64,000 nucleotides of DNA from Nocardia bhagyanarayanae (GCF_006716565.1 NZ_VFPG01000001.1:434001-498000); one strand, 5' to 3'; counted from the first letter of the stretch, positions 50,896 to 59,287 are shown. The notes: a model not told the origin generated them from the sequence alone. Numbers and translations: made by a program.

Positions 50896-51303
50896 TCAGA
50901 ACTTCAACCCGCCTTCGCGAGCGGCATCGGCCAGTGCGGCGATGCGGCCGTGGTAGTCGTGGCCACCACGGTCGAACACGACGGCCTCGACACCGGCAGC
51001 CTTGGCGCGGGCGGCGATCAGCTCGCCGACCTTCTTGCCCTTGGCGGTCTTGTCGCCCTCCACCGCGCGCACGTCGGCCTCGATCGAGGAGGCGGCGGCG
51101 ATGGTCTTGCCGAGCGAGTCGTCGACCAACTGCGCGTGCAGATGGCGCGAGGAGCGGTTGACCACCAGGCGCGGACGCTCGGTGGTGCCGGCGACCTTCT
51201 TGCGCAGGCGGAAGTGACGACGCGTCTTCGACAGACGACGCTGGGTCGAGGAGTCCTTGCCCAGCGGGATGCGCTTGGCCTTCTGGTTTTCGGTTTGCGC
51301 CAT
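50896..51303 (-). CDS. rplR: Ribosomal protein L18
   Basis: 135 residues from ATG 51301-51303 ([12 protein letters not shown]); an upstream in-frame ATG two codons earlier overlaps the rplF stop. '[19 protein letters not shown]' and '[20 protein letters not shown]' are L18 signatures (5S rRNA binding). It follows rplF with near overlap. Confidence 0.95.
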   Translation of the reverse strand: MAQTENQKAKRIPLGKDSSTQRRLSKTRRHFRLRKKVAGTTERPRLVVNRSSRHLHAQLVDDSLGKTIAAASSIEADVRAVEGDKTAKGKKVGELIAARAKAAGVEAVVFDRGGHDYHGRIAALADAAREGGLKF

Positions 51304-51305
51304 GA

Positions 51306-51845
51306 TCACTTACCCGTCTTTCCGACCTTGCGGCGAACGACCTCGCCTGCGTAGCGGATGCCCTTGCCCTTGTACGGGTCGGGCTTGCGCAGGCCGTGGA
51401 TGACCGCCGAAATCTGGCCGACCTTCTGCTTGTCGATTCCGGACACGGAGAACTTGGTGGGCGATTCCACCGCGAAGGTGATGCCCTCGGGAGCCTCGAC
51501 GGGCACCGGGTGGCTGTAGCCGAGCGCGAACTCGAGGTTCGAGCCCTTGGCCTGCACGCGGTAACCGACGCCGAAGATTTCCATCTTCTTCTCGTAGCCC
51601 TTGGTCACGCCCTCGATCATGTTCGAGATCAGCGTGCGGGTCAGGCCGTGCAGCGAGCGGTTGCGGCGCTCGTCGTTCGGGCGGACGACCTCGAGCTGGC
51701 CGTCTTCGCCGCGGGCGACGGTGATCGGCTCGGCGACCACGTGCGACAGGGTGCCCTTGGGACCCTTCACCGACACGTTCTGGCCGTCGATGTTCACCTC
51801 GACACCGGACGGGATTGCGATGGGCTTCTTACCAATGCGCGACAT
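51306..51845 (-). CDS. rplF: Ribosomal protein L6
   Basis: 179 residues beginning [17 protein letters not shown] and ending '[20 protein letters not shown]', the standard L6 termini. It binds 23S rRNA near the factor-binding centre. GGGAGG lies upstream of the ATG, in the expected rpsH-rplF-rplR order. Confidence 0.97.
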   Translation of the reverse strand: MSRIGKKPIAIPSGVEVNIDGQNVSVKGPKGTLSHVVAEPITVARGEDGQLEVVRPNDERRNRSLHGLTRTLISNMIEGVTKGYEKKMEIFGVGYRVQAKGSNLEFALGYSHPVPVEAPEGITFAVESPTKFSVSGIDKQKVGQISAVIHGLRKPDPYKGKGIRYAGEVVRRKVGKTGK

Positions 51846-51859
51846 TGTCCTGACCTCCC

Positions 51860-52258
51860 TTACCAGACGTAAGCGAGGACTTCGCCGCCCACGCCGCTCT
51901 GTGCCGCCTGCTTGTCGGTCAGCAGACCCTGCGACGTGGAGATGATGGCCACGCCGAGGCCGCCCAGGACCTTGGGCAGGTTGGTGGATTTCGCGTACAC
52001 ACGCAGACCGGGCTTGGAGACGCGGCGCACGCCGGCGAGGCTGCGCTCACGGCTCGGGCCGTACTTGAGGTCGACGATGAGCGTCTTGCCCACCTGCGCG
52101 TCCTCGGTCCGGTAATCGGCGATGTAACCCTCGCGCTTGAGGATCTCGGCGATGTTCGCCTTGAGCTTCGAGTGCGGAGCCTTCACCTGATCGTGGTACG
52201 CCGAGTTGGCGTTGCGCAGACGGGTCAGGAAGTCTGCGATCGGATCAGTCATGGTCAT
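51860..52258 (-). CDS. rpsH: Ribosomal protein S8
   Basis: 132 residues, [20 protein letters not shown] through '[20 protein letters not shown]', very close to mycobacterial S8 (16S rRNA central domain binder and classic spc autoregulator). In most actinobacteria rpsN directly precedes rpsH. Here two unrelated genes lie between them, and rpsH has its own promoter and a structured leader. Confidence 0.97.
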   Translation of the reverse strand: MTMTDPIADFLTRLRNANSAYHDQVKAPHSKLKANIAEILKREGYIADYRTEDAQVGKTLIVDLKYGPSRERSLAGVRRVSKPGLRVYAKSTNLPKVLGGLGVAIISTSQGLLTDKQAAQSGVGGEVLAYVW

Positions 52259-52303
52259 AGTTCGACCTCGACACCTTTCTCGCTGCGGTTCCCATACAGC
52301 ACC

Positions 52304-52322
52304 CGCGCGCCCGAGGGCGCGC
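52304..52322 (-). promoter_or_regulatory. GC-rich hairpin in the rpsH leader
   Basis: Inverted repeat GCGCGCCC / GGGCGCGC around a short loop, about 45 bases before the rpsH start. Confidence 0.5.
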
Positions 52323-52352
52323 CGATGGTGGGCCTACAACAATTCGGCTGGT

Positions 52353-52374
52353 CCGGTCGGCAACTGCCGACCGG
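52353..52374 (-). promoter_or_regulatory. Perfect 22-bp inverted repeat in the rpsH leader
   Basis: CCGGTCGGCA and its exact complement flank a two-base centre. It could be an RNA hairpin (ribosomal autoregulation) or a protein-binding site. It lies between the -10 element and the start codon. Confidence 0.6.
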
Positions 52375-52436
52375 CGGGGTACGTATCGCCCGGATCGGTA
52401 CACATGCGGACATGGGGGTGCCCAGGCAACCGCTCT

Positions 52437-52464
52437 AGTGTAGGCAATGGTCTGACCAGGACAA
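52437..52464 (-). promoter_or_regulatory. Promoter of the rpsH-rplO unit
   Basis: TTGTCC (52459-52464) and TACACT (52437-52442) are separated by 16 bases. The sequence from the -10 on (TACACTAGAGCGGTTGCCTG) is almost the same as at the rplN promoter. Confidence 0.75.
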
Positions 52465-52557
52465 AATCGGGGTCGGAGACCCGTCGCGGCACCGGCCATG
52501 GCGCAAGCGGGCCATCCGGCTCGCAATCACCTCTAGCCGCGCGATGGCATCGAACGC

Positions 52558-52592
52558 GCGAAAGCGCGGACTCCGGGAGTCCACGCTTTCGC
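52558..52592 (-). terminator. Terminator-like hairpin after the small exported protein gene
   Basis: GCGAAAGCG..GGACTCC / GGAGTCC.CGCTTTCGC forms a long interrupted stem 17 bases after the stop at 52609. No T-run follows. It separates the inserted genes from the rpsH promoter. Confidence 0.65.
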
Positions 52593-52608
52593 CTCACCTG
52601 GCTGACGC

Positions 52609-52848
52609 TCAGCGGCAAGCCGGGTTCGGGTGCTGCTGCGTGCTGCCCCACGGACCACACATCAGCAGCTTGAGCAGGCCCAGCGGGAAGTCGAGGGCCG
52701 CGGAGCCGGTGCCCGAGGAACCGGAATCGGCGACCGGTGCGGCCTGCGGCGCCACCGGAGCCGGGGCCGCCATCGCGGGCGCGGCACCCGCGCCCAGGAT
52801 GGCCACGGACGCGGCGGCGACAACGAATTTTGTTGCGAGATGGGTCAT
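52609..52848 (-). CDS. Small exported protein of unknown function
   Basis: 79 residues from ATG 52846-52848, which has GGAGG five bases upstream; an upstream in-frame ATG lacks one. 'MTHLATKFVVAAASVAILGA' then 'GAAPAMAAPAP' is a clear Sec signal peptide with an A-x-A cleavage site near residue 28. The mature part is about 50 residues, Ala/Pro/Ser-rich, then 'LDFPLGLLKLLMCGPWGSTQ', ending 'HPNPACR'. The two Cys could form a disulfide. The amphipathic 'LGLLKLL' segment near a Cys pair recalls small secreted peptides, but no family is recognised. It sits between the Fic gene and rpsH, with its own hairpin terminator and AT-rich upstream region. Confidence 0.75.
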   Translation of the reverse strand: MTHLATKFVVAAASVAILGAGAAPAMAAPAPVAPQAAPVADSGSSGTGSAALDFPLGLLKLLMCGPWGSTQQHPNPACR

Positions 52849-53020
52849 TTCATCCTCCATGTGATAGTCCACACGGAAGATCGGCAATCAGAAACGATTG
52901 TTACTACAAATTGAGATAACGCCCCGATCCGAAGCTGTTCTTAACATTGCCCGGGCGACAACACCGATCAGGGACCCGAGCCACCCCGCTCGGTTTCAGA
53001 GGCGGACATTGCCCTGCGAG
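52849..53020 (-). promoter_or_regulatory. AT-rich upstream region of the small exported gene
   Basis: The first ~80 bases upstream of the start are much richer in A/T than the surroundings (for example 52890-52925), so they probably hold the promoter. Elements are not certain; TTAAGA and TTATCT about 18 bases apart on the minus strand is one candidate pair. Confidence 0.4.
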
Positions 53021-54301
53021 TCAGCGGAAGGGGCGGCGGGGTACAGGGCGGTTTGGATCCGAAGTCCGCGTGTCACCGTCCGGACTGGCGAGGCGTCGTT
53101 CGAGAGCGGTGAACGCGGTGATCGCTTCGGTGGACTCGAAGGCTCGGTTGCGGCGGCCGATGGTCAGCTGGCGGAGGATTCCGGCTTCCGTCAAGCGCTC
53201 GACGGCGGCGTTCGCGGCGGGGAAGCTGCGTCCGGTCAGCGTTGCCGCGGTTGAGACGGTGAGGATCGGGGCGCCGACGAGCTTGCCGAGGAGCAGGTCG
53301 AGTGCGGAGTTCGCGCGCACTGGCGCCACTCGTTCCCGCCACGAGCGCTCGAGATCGGCGGCTTTGACTTCGAACGCCGTTGCGTCCTCGGCCGCGCGGG
53401 TGCATGCCGCAGCGAAGCGCCCCACCCAGGTGTTCAGATCGTCGATGGCTCGTGTTGATCCCGCAGAACCTATGTGCCGGAAGCGATTCAGGCCGTCGAC
53501 ATAACTGTCGCTCCAAGTGGCGAGCACCAGCGACACCGGCGCGACGACGCGTTCGGCGACACCGCGGCGGCGCAGCACGAGATGGATCAGCGCTCGCCCC
53601 GTGCGACCGTTGCCGTCGATGAACGGGTGAATCGTCTCGAACTGGGCGTGCGCGATCGCGGCTTGTGCGACGGCAGGCAAGTCGTCGCTGTTGCAGAAGT
53701 CGATCAGATCCTTCATCAGCTCGGGCACGTACTCCGGCGGCGGCGGAACGAATGCGGCCGAGCACGGGTTGAAGGAGCTGCCGCCGATCCAGTTCTGCAC
53801 GTCACGTAGGCATCCGCCGTGGTGAGCGAGTTTGGTTCCTGCCAGCAACCGACGATGGACCTCGAGCATGACGTCCTCGCCGATCGGCTCGCCGCGACCG
53901 ACGGCATTGGTGGCCACCGCCATCGCGTCGATATTCGCCAGCACCTCAGTGGCGGTCACATCCGAGGTCTCGCCCTCCAACTGCCGCGCCGCCTCCGCGC
54001 GCAAAAGCCGCCGAGCACCGATCTCCAGCCCCTCGATCCTCGACGATGCGACAGCTTCGGCGCGTAGCAGCAATCGAAACAGTGCTTCCGTCTCGACCAG
54101 TGCTTTCGCTTCGGTGTCGAGTCGGGCGATGGCGACCTCGGCATCGACGACGTCGGCTGCGGTCTCGCTGGTCAGCACGATGGGGCGGCCGGCCAACGGG
54201 TCGGGCAGGTACGCCTCGTACGTGCCCGAGCCGCGGTCTCTGCGAGACAGACCGCCACCGTCCAGGTTTCCGGTCCACTGCCGCCGCACAAGTTTTGCCA
54301 T
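53021..54301 (-). CDS. Fic-domain protein with C-terminal winged-helix-like domain
   Basis: 426 residues from ATG 54299-54301 (MAKLVRRQW), preceded by GGGAGG; a start nine codons earlier lies inside an operator-like repeat. The Fic active site 'HPFIDGNGRTGR' is at about 225-236 and matches HxFx(D/E)GNGRxxR, so AMP-transfer to a protein target is likely. The inhibitory motif 'SSRIEG' ([S/T]xxxE[G/N]) is at about 86-91, before the Fic core, as in class II Fic proteins that restrain themselves. The C-terminal ~100 residues 'ILTVSTAATLTGRSFPAANA' look like a winged helix. Targets are unknown. It sits inside the ribosomal spc cluster between rpsN and rpsH, apparently as its own unit. Confidence 0.93.
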   Translation of the reverse strand: MAKLVRRQWTGNLDGGGLSRRDRGSGTYEAYLPDPLAGRPIVLTSETAADVVDAEVAIARLDTEAKALVETEALFRLLLRAEAVASSRIEGLEIGARRLLRAEAARQLEGETSDVTATEVLANIDAMAVATNAVGRGEPIGEDVMLEVHRRLLAGTKLAHHGGCLRDVQNWIGGSSFNPCSAAFVPPPPEYVPELMKDLIDFCNSDDLPAVAQAAIAHAQFETIHPFIDGNGRTGRALIHLVLRRRGVAERVVAPVSLVLATWSDSYVDGLNRFRHIGSAGSTRAIDDLNTWVGRFAAACTRAAEDATAFEVKAADLERSWRERVAPVRANSALDLLLGKLVGAPILTVSTAATLTGRSFPAANAAVERLTEAGILRQLTIGRRNRAFESTEAITAFTALERRLASPDGDTRTSDPNRPVPRRPFR

Positions 54302-54310
54302 CACACCTCC

Positions 54311-54343
54311 CTTATTTAAGGTTAGCATTCAACCTTTAATAAG
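54311..54343 (-). promoter_or_regulatory. Near-perfect inverted repeat upstream of the Fic gene (operator candidate)
   Basis: Two 13-bp arms (CTTATTTAAGGTT and AACCTTTAATAAG) flank a 7-bp centre, with 12 of 13 arm positions complementary. It lies nine bases before the Fic ATG and overlaps its ribosome-binding/promoter region. The Fic protein's own winged-helix domain is a candidate binder. Confidence 0.6.
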
Positions 54344-54382
54344 GAGCGCGGTAACTATCGCTTTCTGGCAGTGCCGAACGCA

Positions 54383-54417
54383 CAAAGGCACGGACTCGTT
54401 CGGAGTCCGTGCCTTTG
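54383..54417 (-). terminator. Strong hairpin ending the rplN-rpsN unit
   Basis: A perfect 15-bp stem (CAAAGGCACGGACTC and complement) closes a five-base loop, about 35 bases after the rpsN stop. It may act in both directions. It shows that the spc cluster is transcribed in two parts here. Confidence 0.8.
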
Positions 54418-54453
54418 TTGCGTTGTGCGGGCGCGCTCACGAGGAGCGCGAGC

Positions 54454-54639
54454 TCACCAGGAGCTCTTGTGCACGCCCGGCAGCTCGCCGCGGTGCGCCA
54501 TTTCGCGCAGGCACACGCGGCACAGGCCGAACTTGCGGTAGACAGCGTGCGGGCGGCCGCAGCGCTGGCAGCGGGTGTAGGCGCGCACCGCGAACTTCGG
54601 CTTGGCGTTGGCCTTGTTGACCAGTGCTTTCTTAGCCAT
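54454..54639 (-). CDS. rpsN: Ribosomal protein S14, zinc-binding type
   Basis: 61 residues, [20 protein letters not shown]..., with 'CQRCG' and 'CRVC' pairs forming the Zn(Cys)4 site of type Z S14. It starts four bases after rplE. It is normally followed at once by rpsH; here it is followed by a terminator and two unrelated genes. Confidence 0.97.
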   Translation of the reverse strand: MAKKALVNKANAKPKFAVRAYTRCQRCGRPHAVYRKFGLCRVCLREMAHRGELPGVHKSSW

Positions 54640-54643
54640 GTGC

Positions 54644-55207
54644 TCAGTTCTCCTTGAACGGGAAGCCGAGGTGCTTCAGCAGGGCACGGCCTTCTTCGTT
54701 GTTGGTCGCGGTGGTCACCACGGTGATGTCCATACCGCGCGGGCGGTCGATCTTGTCCACGTCGATCTCGTGGAACATCGACTGCTCGCTCAGGCCGAAC
54801 GTGTAGTTGCCGTTGCCGTCGAACTGCTTCGGCGACAGGCCGCGGAAGTCGCGGATACGGGGCAGCGCGATGGAGACCAGGCGGTCCAGGAACTCCCACA
54901 TGCGGTCGCCGCGCAGGGTGACCTTCGCGCCGATCGGCATGCCCTCACGCAGCTTGAACTGCGCGATGGACTTGGTCGCCTTGCGGATCTGCGGCTTCTG
55001 ACCGGTGATGAGGGCCAGGTCCTCGACGGCGCCGTTGATCAGCTTGGCGTCGCGGGCGGCGTCGCCGACACCCATGTTCACGACGACCTTCACCACGCCC
55101 GGGATCTGCATCACGTTGGCGTAGTTGAACTCGCTGTTCAGCGCGTCCTTGATCTCGGCGCGGTAGCGCTCCTTGAGGCGCGGCTGGGTCTTCTCAGAGG
55201 TGGTCAT
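54644..55207 (-). CDS. rplE: Ribosomal protein L5
   Basis: 187 residues. '[20 protein letters not shown]', '[20 protein letters not shown]', '[20 protein letters not shown]' and '[19 protein letters not shown]' are diagnostic for L5, a 5S rRNA-binding protein. It is one base after rplX. Confidence 0.97.
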   Translation of the reverse strand: MTTSEKTQPRLKERYRAEIKDALNSEFNYANVMQIPGVVKVVVNMGVGDAARDAKLINGAVEDLALITGQKPQIRKATKSIAQFKLREGMPIGAKVTLRGDRMWEFLDRLVSIALPRIRDFRGLSPKQFDGNGNYTFGLSEQSMFHEIDVDKIDRPRGMDITVVTTATNNEEGRALLKHLGFPFKEN

Positions 55208-55208
55208 G

Positions 55209-55523
55209 TCAGATGTCCTTCCCGTTCTTACGGGAGATCCGGACCCGCTTGCCGTTCTCGTCGGTCCGGTAGCCGATGCGGGTCGGCTTGCCGTCGGAGT
55301 CGACGACCATCACGTTCGACACGTGGATGGGGGCTTCCTGGGTCACGATGCCGCCCGAGGAGGCGCCGCGCTGGGTGGCGGAGTTCGCGACGTGCTTCTT
55401 GATCCGGTTCACGCCCTCGACGAGGACCTTGTTGGTCGCCGGGTAGGCCTGGATGACCTTGCCCTTGGCGCCCTTGTCCTTACCCGAGACGACGAGCACG
55501 GTGTCGCCCTTGTGCACCTTCAT
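55209..55523 (-). CDS. rplX: Ribosomal protein L24
   Basis: 104 residues starting [20 protein letters not shown] (KOW motif) with '[11 protein letters not shown]'. L24 initiates 50S assembly. It lies between rplN and rplE with one-base gaps. Confidence 0.97.
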   Translation of the reverse strand: MKVHKGDTVLVVSGKDKGAKGKVIQAYPATNKVLVEGVNRIKKHVANSATQRGASSGGIVTQEAPIHVSNVMVVDSDGKPTRIGYRTDENGKRVRISRKNGKDI

Positions 55524-55524
55524 G

Positions 55525-55893
55525 TCAGAGCACCTCCGGAGCCAGCGAGACGATCTTCATGAACTTCTTGTCGCGCAGCTCGCGGCCGACCGGGCCGAAG
55601 ATACGGGTGCCGCGCGGATCGTTGTCCGCCTTGATGAGAACGGCGGCGTTCTCGTCGAACTTGATGTAGGAACCGTCCGGACGACGACGCTCCTTGACGG
55701 TGCGCACGACGACGGCCTTCACCACGTCACCACGCTTGACGTTGCCGCCGGGGATGGCGTCCTTCACGGTGGCGACGATGATGTCGCCGATACCGGCATA
55801 GCGACGCGACGAACCACCGAGAACGCGGATGCAGAGGATTTCCTTCGCACCCGTGTTGTCGGCGACGCGCAGTCGCGACTCCTGCTGAATCAC
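55525..55893 (-). CDS. rplN: Ribosomal protein L14
   Basis: 122 residues starting [20 protein letters not shown] and containing '[17 protein letters not shown]' and '[20 protein letters not shown]', typical L14. It is the first gene of the cluster in this window and has its own promoter about 180 bases upstream. The S10-operon genes are not adjacent, because the next gene upstream is a divergent peptidase. Confidence 0.97.
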   Translation of the reverse strand: MIQQESRLRVADNTGAKEILCIRVLGGSSRRYAGIGDIIVATVKDAIPGGNVKRGDVVKAVVVRTVKERRRPDGSYIKFDENAAVLIKADNDPRGTRIFGPVGRELRDKKFMKIVSLAPEVL

Positions 55894-56223
55894 TTCAGCC
55901 TCCTTGACCTGGACGTATACGCACGCCGGATTGCCGACCCGACGGACATGGTCGTGTCACCACCCGAACGCGCGCCTACCAGCGGTTTCGTACGGTCTGA
56001 GCAAGAACTCGAGAGCCGACCACTGGGGGTTCGCGGCCAGGATGCGGGCACAGCTCCCGCAGGCAACCGGTCTAGTGTATGGGAATCCCCAGGTCGTTCC
56101 CAAATCGGGGCCGCCCGGTGAGGAATCCGTGCCGCCGACCCGCCGCGCCGGTAGCCTCGGCCGAACGAACGTCGCCATCGATCACAACGTGCGGGCGTGG
56201 ACCGCATCGGGGAGAGGATTCAC
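55894..56223. other. Divergent region between rplN and the M13 peptidase gene
   Basis: 330 bases hold the rplN promoter (56074-56103) and a leader of roughly 170 bases. No gene is seen. The promoter of the divergent peptidase must also lie here but was not identified. Confidence 0.6.
56074..56103 (-). promoter_or_regulatory. Promoter of the rplN-rpsN unit
   Basis: TACACT (56074-56079) and TTGGGA (56098-56103) are 18 bases apart. The stretch TACACTAGACCGGTTGCCTG matches that of the rpsH promoter at 19 of 20 bases. Confidence 0.75.
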
Positions 56224-58269
56224 GTGACATCAACCGGTCGTCGCGCCCAGCTGGACCGTCGCGCCTTCCTGGTCGCGCTCGGGGTCGCCGCTCCCGCCGC
56301 GGCGCTGCTCGCGTCCTGCTCGAACGACGGCAACGCGAACACCGTACAGCTGACCGGTGTCGACATGGGCGGCGCCGACCCGCTGATCCGGCCGCAGGAC
56401 GACCTGTACCGGCACGTCAACGGCGCGTGGCTGCGCGACTACCAGCTACCGCCGGACAAGTCCGAGGTCGGTGCGATCAGCGAGGCGGTCGACCGCACCA
56501 CCGAACAGCTGCGCGCCATCATCGAGCGCATCCAGAACCCGGAGCCGGGTTCCGAGGCGCAGCAGATCCGGGATCTGTACGACGCCCGGCTCGACCTGGA
56601 GGAGATCGAGCGACTCGGCATGAGCCCGCTGGCGGATCTCTTCGCGAAGATCGACGGCGCGGCGACCAAGGCCGAGCTGGCCAAGGTGATGGCCGAGCTG
56701 CCGATCGGCGGCCTGATCGGCCTCGGCATCAACATCGACCGCAAGAACTCCAGCGCCTACATTCCCACGATCGGGCAGTCCGGCCTGGTCCTCGGCGAGC
56801 AGTACTACCGCAAGCCCGAGTTCGCCACCCAGCTCGCGGGCTACAAGGTCTACCTGGAGAAGATGGCCGCGGGCGCGGGCTTCGCCGATCCGGCGGGGCT
56901 GGCGCAGCGGGTGCTCGATCTGGAGACCAGGATCGCCGCCGCGCACTGGGACAACGTGCGCGTGCGCGACACCGACGCCACCTACAACCTGATGAGCTGG
57001 ACCGAGATGACAGCTCTCGCACCGCAATTCGACTGGGACCAGTGGATGGCGGGTAACACGGACCGGCCGAGGTCGCTGTTCGAGCAGATCGTGGTCAGGC
57101 AGCCGTCGTTCGTCACCGCGGCCGGCCAGCTGTGGGCCGAGGTGGACATCGCGCAGTGGCGGGAGTACCTGCGCGTGCACGTCACCAACGCCTACGCGCG
57201 TTTCCTGCCCAAGGCCATCGCCGACGCGCGGTTCGAGTTCGTCGGCAAGGTGCTCGGCGGTCTGGAGGAGCGGCCCGAGCTGTGGAAGTCGGCGGTGGGC
57301 GTGGTGGACGACAACCTCGGCGAGCAGCTCGGCAAGCTGTACGTGGACGAGCACTTCCCGCCGGAAGCGAAGAAGCGCGCTCAGGAGATGGTCGACGACC
57401 TGATGGCCGCCTACCGGGACGACTTCACGAAGTCGTCCTGGATGTCGCAGCCCACCCGGGAGGCCGCGCTGGCCAAGCTCGCCAAGATCACGGTCAAGAT
57501 CGGCTATCCGGACAAGTGGGTCGACTACTCGGAGCTGAAGATCACCAGGGGCAAGCTGATCGAGTCGCTGCGCGCGGTCAACGCCTTCGAGGTCAAGCGG
57601 GCGTTCGACCGGCTCGGCACCCCGGTCGACAAGGAGGAGTGGGCGATGTCGCCGCAGACGGTGAACGCCTACTACTCCCCCACCAACAACGAGATCGCTT
57701 TTCCCGCAGCGTATTTGCAGCCGCCGAACTTCGACAAGGACGCGACCACCGCGGTGAACTACGGCGCGGTCGGCGCGACCATCGGCCACGAGATCGGTCA
57801 CGGCTTCGACGACCAGGGCGCCAAGTACGACGGCGACGGCAACCGCCGCGACTGGTGGACCCCGGAGGATCTGGCCGCGTTCAAGACCAAGACCGATCAG
57901 ATCATCGCGCAGTACGACGGTCTGGTGCCCGAGGGTCTGGACCCCAAGTACAAGGTGGACGGCAAGCTGACGGTCGGCGAGAACCTGGCCGACCTGCGCG
58001 GCCTGCAGATCGCACTGGCCGCCTACCGGATCGCCGCGGAACGCGAGGGCGTCGCGCCCGACTACCGCGAGATGTTCTTCTCGCACGCGCGCACCTGGCG
58101 GGAGAAGCAAACCGAAGAGGCCGCCATCTCCCGTCTCCAGGACACGCACGCCCCCAACGAATTCCGCTGCAACCAGGTGGTGCGCAACATCGCGGAGTTC
58201 TACACCACCTTCGAGGTGAAGGAAGGCGACGAGCTGTTCCTGCCGCCGGACCAGCGGGTCAGTCTGTAG
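56224..58269 (+). CDS. M13-family (neprilysin-like) zinc metallopeptidase, predicted lipoprotein
   Basis: 681 residues from GTG 56224, chosen because GGAGAGG lies seven bases upstream; another GTG at 56197 is less likely. The N-terminus has a twin-arginine-like 'LDRRAFLVALGVAAP' and lipobox 'LLASC', so Tat export and lipid anchoring are likely. The M13_N helical domain follows ('ADPLIRPQDDLYRHVNGAWL'). Catalytic motifs are 'VNAYYSP' (substrate binding), 'HEIGHGFDD' at 522-530 and 'GENLADLRG' with zinc ligand Glu586 and Asp590. It resembles mycobacterial Zmp1-type oligopeptidases, but the signal sequence points to the cell envelope. It stands alone, divergent from rplN. Confidence 0.95.
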   Translation: MTSTGRRAQLDRRAFLVALGVAAPAAALLASCSNDGNANTVQLTGVDMGGADPLIRPQDDLYRHVNGAWLRDYQLPPDKSEVGAISEAVDRTTEQLRAIIERIQNPEPGSEAQQIRDLYDARLDLEEIERLGMSPLADLFAKIDGAATKAELAKVMAELPIGGLIGLGINIDRKNSSAYIPTIGQSGLVLGEQYYRKPEFATQLAGYKVYLEKMAAGAGFADPAGLAQRVLDLETRIAAAHWDNVRVRDTDATYNLMSWTEMTALAPQFDWDQWMAGNTDRPRSLFEQIVVRQPSFVTAAGQLWAEVDIAQWREYLRVHVTNAYARFLPKAIADARFEFVGKVLGGLEERPELWKSAVGVVDDNLGEQLGKLYVDEHFPPEAKKRAQEMVDDLMAAYRDDFTKSSWMSQPTREAALAKLAKITVKIGYPDKWVDYSELKITRGKLIESLRAVNAFEVKRAFDRLGTPVDKEEWAMSPQTVNAYYSPTNNEIAFPAAYLQPPNFDKDATTAVNYGAVGATIGHEIGHGFDDQGAKYDGDGNRRDWWTPEDLAAFKTKTDQIIAQYDGLVPEGLDPKYKVDGKLTVGENLADLRGLQIALAAYRIAAEREGVAPDYREMFFSHARTWREKQTEEAAISRLQDTHAPNEFRCNQVVRNIAEFYTTFEVKEGDELFLPPDQRVSL

Positions 58270-58297
58270 GACGGCCGGAAGTTTGCCGTCGACGGCG

Positions 58298-59170
58298 TCA
58301 GCGCGTGCCCGATCGCGGCGCGAGTAAGCCGTCGACGAGGGCGCGCAGGCCATCGGCGTAGGTGTCGGTGGCGCTGAGGGCGGCCCACCGCGGGCCGAGT
58401 TCGGCTAGGCGCGGCAGCGTTTCGGGGTCGAGGTCGGCGAAGACCTGATCGCGGTAGGTGGGCCGCTGGTCGGCGGCGCGCCGAACGGCGTTGCCGCGGA
58501 TCAGGATTTCGCCCGCGGTGTAGTGCCAGATGGCGCGGTAGGCGTGCGCCGCGCGGTCGAGGGTGAGGCCCGCGGCGACGGCGGCGTCGATGATGTTTTC
58601 GCTGACCCACAGCGCGGACAGGCCGAACAGATCGCCCTCGGTGAGCACCTCGACGATCCACGGCCGAGCGGCGAGCACGTCGTGCATCGCGGTGGCGGCG
58701 ACCAGGATTCGCTGTTTCGGGTCATCGGGGAGGTCCGGCCAGGTGACCTGGTCGGCGTAGTCGTTCAGCAACATGCGCAGCAGGTCGTCCTTGTCGCGCA
58801 CGTGGTGGTAGAGCGCCATCGGCGTGCAGCCGAGTTCGGTGGCGAGTCTGCGCATCGTCAGCTTCTCGACGCCTTCCGCGTCGAGCACCTTGTGCGCGGC
58901 CGCGACGATCTCCGCGCGGGAGATGCGGGCGGGTCGGCCGGTGCGGCGGTCCGACGGTGCGCGTCCGACGGATCGCGCACGCTCGCCCGACGACTCGATG
59001 TCGGCCGTCTCCCTCCGCTTGCCCGACTCGTCGCCGGTTGCCTGCGCAGGCTCGCCCGACGGCTCGTTGCGGGGCGCCTGCACACGCGCACCCGACGGCT
59101 TGCGTCGTCCTGCGGTGGCGCGCTCGCCGGACGGTTCGCGCTGCGAAGACGAAGGGGGCATGGGTTCCAT
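58298..59170 (-). CDS. TetR-family repressor with disordered N-terminal extension
   Basis: About 290 residues from ATG 59168-59170; ATG 59159-59161 and upstream starts are alternatives. The HTH domain 'ISRAEIVAAAHKVLDAEG', 'LTMRRLATELGCTPMALYHH' and 'VRDKDDLLRMLL' is followed by a TetR_C-type ligand domain ('LAARPWIVEVLTEGD'). The first ~70 residues are unusual: charged, Pro/Ser-rich, with repeated (E/K)PSG(E/A). It is divergent from the MFS exporter, with a 24-bp palindrome between them, so it probably represses the exporter and itself and responds to an exported compound. Confidence 0.9.
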   Translation of the reverse strand: MEPMPPSSSQREPSGERATAGRRKPSGARVQAPRNEPSGEPAQATGDESGKRRETADIESSGERARSVGRAPSDRRTGRPARISRAEIVAAAHKVLDAEGVEKLTMRRLATELGCTPMALYHHVRDKDDLLRMLLNDYADQVTWPDLPDDPKQRILVAATAMHDVLAARPWIVEVLTEGDLFGLSALWVSENIIDAAVAAGLTLDRAAHAYRAIWHYTAGEILIRGNAVRRAADQRPTYRDQVFADLDPETLPRLAELGPRWAALSATDTYADGLRALVDGLLAPRSGTR

Positions 59171-59287
59171 CTTCGCCCACGGCGGCAGAACGCGGGCCTG
59201 GGGTGCGCCGTGCGACAAAGGCGTCGGCGCGGTGCGCAGCTCGCCCACTACGCGACGAAGGTGTGGACAGAGATGCGCCGCGCGGTT

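Larger units (their letters stand above)
52259..52557 (-). promoter_or_regulatory. rpsH leader and promoter region
   Basis: These ~300 bases upstream of rpsH contain a promoter (52437-52464) and an untranslated leader of about 170 bases with two strong inverted repeats (52353-52374 and 52304-52322). No credible gene is present. The leader could carry S8-mediated control, but this is inference. Confidence 0.65.

Noticed and set aside
54311..54343. AT-rich inverted repeat considered as an insertion-element end
   Set aside because: There is no transposase and no second copy in the window; its position over the Fic start region fits an operator better.
52259..54453. Fic plus small gene considered as a classic Fic toxin-antitoxin pair
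   Set aside because: The Fic protein carries its own inhibitory motif (class II), and the small protein has an export signal, unlike a cytoplasmic FicA-type antitoxin.
56446..58353. Minus-strand open frame of 635 codons opposite the M13 peptidase
   Set aside because: It is an antisense shadow rich in His/Leu/Val/Arg; the plus frame has complete M13 motifs.
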